Source: JBPOIS01 sp052034295
GTDB taxonomy: Bacteria > Pseudomonadota > Gammaproteobacteria > Pseudomonadales > Moraxellaceae
Length of the DNA stretch: 7,325 bases
Reading direction: 5' to 3'
Assembly (NCBI GenBank): GCA_052034295.1
Contig: JBPOIS010000155.1
Location: 1 to 7,325 of the forward strand
The notes beneath the pieces are model-generated. The model searched no databases. It worked only from the letters and a program-made list of their open reading frames with translations, and had not been told where the DNA came from. Positions 6,470-7,325 of this stretch are shown piece after piece; the first letter of the stretch is position 1, and each line of letters begins with the position of its first letter. A program made the translations under genes and the position numbers.

Positions 6470-6671
6470 ATGAAATGGTTCTGGGCGATGGCACTGGCAG
6501 TTCTGGGCTGGTGGGGCTGGCAACAGCTGCACGGGCCGGTGGCCCCCCCCGGCCCCGCCGCAACATGCCGCAGTGACGCAAATGGCCAAAAATGCTGAAG
6601 CACAGGCTCAGCAGGCCGCCGCCGCCGCCAGCCGCGACACTGTGGCCGACTACGAAAAAAGCCAGCAATGA
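6470..6671 (+). pseudogene. Frameshifted gene for a 66-residue membrane-anchored protein
   Basis: A strong Shine-Dalgarno, AGGAG (6459-6463), lies 6 nt before ATG 6470. The frame reads MKWFWAMALAVLGWWGWQQL, a Trp-rich hydrophobic segment that should be a membrane anchor or signal anchor, then HGPVAPP. It then enters a run of eight C (6543-6550), after which the frame gives an unrelated tail and stops near 6599. If the run had seven C, the protein would continue as a Pro/Ala linker (APPAPPQH) into a charged, Ala/Gln-rich helical region (VTQMAKNAEAQAQQ...RDTVADYEKSQQ) ending at TGA 6669-6671. The total would be 66 residues, with the coding pattern kept across the break. I recognise no family. 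The break may be a sequencing error in the homopolymer, a real mutation, or a reversible slippage switch. A weak -10 (TATTCT, 6418-6423) lies upstream. The gene converges on the phosphatase gene with 19 bp between. Confidence 0.65.
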
Positions 6672-6690
6672 CCTGCGCAGACTCCCCTGC

Positions 6691-7320
6691 TCAGGGTTGT
6701 GGGCGAACCGGGGTAATCTGGGCTGGGAGGCTGAGCTGTTGGCGCAGGGCGGGCACGTCCAGCTGCTCCAGCACGTCAATCAGGTTGCGCCAGTAGGGGT
6801 GATAGCCAAAGCCGCCCTGGGTCATTTCGGCAATCGCGTCAGTCTTTTGCCAGCCCTGCACCACCACCCGATAACTGGCCACCATCAGCCCGGTGCGGTC
6901 GGAACCATGCAGACAATGCACCAGCACCGGCTGGCGCTGCGGGTCGGTGGCAATTCTGAGAAAGGCCAGCACCTGCCGGGTGTCTGGCACCGACGTAAAC
7001 ACCGGCACCTGCAGCAGCGTCGGCACCGCCTGGGCCTGTGGCAGGCTGGCATCAGTGTGCCAGGGGCGCAGGTTCACCACGGTACGGATCAGCGGCTGGC
7101 CGGGTGGGTTCAGGCCGGACAGGCTGGCCGCACTGGGCTGGGCGGCACGGTACAACTGTGGACTGACCTGAAAAAAATTCCGCAGTGCGCCCGGCGTGGC
7201 CGTGTGCTGGACCGGCTGCGCCCAGTGGGCAGGGCGCTGTGCTGCGGGCAGGGTGGGGTGGGTGGCACAGCCGCCCAGGGCCAGCACCAGCAGGGTCAGG
7301 GCGGTTGGAAAAAAAGCCAT
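6691..7320 (-). CDS. Lipoprotein with a dual-specificity/tyrosine phosphatase domain
   Basis: This 209-residue protein begins with a lipoprotein signal: hydrophobic FFPTALTLLVLAL followed by the lipobox LGGC, so C18 would be lipidated and the protein exported to the periplasmic side of a membrane. The linker to about residue 45 is Pro/Ala/His-rich. The catalytic domain starts around FQVSPQLYRAAQPS (50-63), continues with TVVNLR (80-85) and carries the P-loop VHCLHGSDRTG (134-144), a complete CX5R signature with nucleophile C136 and R142. D113 in SVPDTRQ is a candidate general acid. RVVVQGW and AIAEMTQGGFGYH follow, typical of gammaproteobacterial dual-specificity phosphatase family proteins as I remember them. 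It probably hydrolyses phosphoesters; protein, lipid or inositol phosphates are all possible substrates. The ATG is 5 nt from the window edge, so the ribosome binding site and promoter cannot be seen, and an earlier start cannot be excluded, though the signal peptide fits this one. Confidence 0.9.
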   Translation of the reverse strand: MAFFPTALTLLVLALGGCATHPTLPAAQRPAHWAQPVQHTATPGALRNFFQVSPQLYRAAQPSAASLSGLNPPGQPLIRTVVNLRPWHTDASLPQAQAVPTLLQVPVFTSVPDTRQVLAFLRIATDPQRQPVLVHCLHGSDRTGLMVASYRVVVQGWQKTDAIAEMTQGGFGYHPYWRNLIDVLEQLDVPALRQQLSLPAQITPVRPQP

Positions 7321-7325
7321 TGAAT

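Noticed and set aside
6650..6690. T run on the - strand (complement of AAAAAA near 6655-6660) as a terminator for the phosphatase gene
   Set aside because: No stable stem directly precedes the T run; the nearby CTGCGCAG palindrome is too short and too far away.

Overview
This is a GC-rich bacterial chromosomal window of mostly core genes. The 5S rRNA sequence and the set of neighbours (split glyQ/glyS, a DksA-like protein, a periplasmic-type phosphatase lipoprotein) point to a gammaproteobacterium. The 5S resembles that of Moraxellaceae as I remember it, but the DNA is more GC-rich than typical Acinetobacter. That placement is inference, not a search result. I see no mobile element, CRISPR array, tRNA or origin.

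Layout. Positions 4-119 hold the 5S rRNA that ends an rRNA operon on the + strand, followed by a strong intrinsic terminator (128-162). After about 120 bp of AT-richer leader come two + strand genes 11 bp apart: a Methyltransf_32-type SAM methyltransferase (285-1526) and a small DksA/TraR-family zinc-finger protein (1538-1870). The latter converges on a - strand ADP-ribosylglycohydrolase (1877-2860), with only 6 bp between the stops. A possible 41-residue ORF (2857-2982) overlaps the start of the hydrolase by ATGA. This pair has its own candidate -10 box (3023-3028) and, about 61 bp upstream of the inferred start site, a perfect 8-5-8 inverted repeat (3067-3087). The - strand glycyl-tRNA synthetase operon glyQ-glyS (6278 down to 3177) follows, bounded by a candidate promoter at 6312-6317 and a perfect-stem terminator at 3126-3153.

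The last kilobase holds a short + strand gene (6470-6671) for a 66-residue membrane-anchored protein whose frame is broken at a run of eight C. It converges on a - strand lipoprotein carrying a protein-tyrosine/dual-specificity phosphatase signature (6691-7320).

How they work together: glyQ and glyS make the two subunits of one enzyme. The methyltransferase and DksA-like genes are probably co-transcribed, and a link to ribosome/RNA metabolism is tempting but unproven. The most worthwhile leads are the poly-C frameshift gene, the CxxC/CxxH DksA variant that keeps the DxxDxA tip, and the regulatory region plus tiny coupled ORF ahead of the ADP-ribosylglycohydrolase. I did not find clear evidence of a wholly new system.
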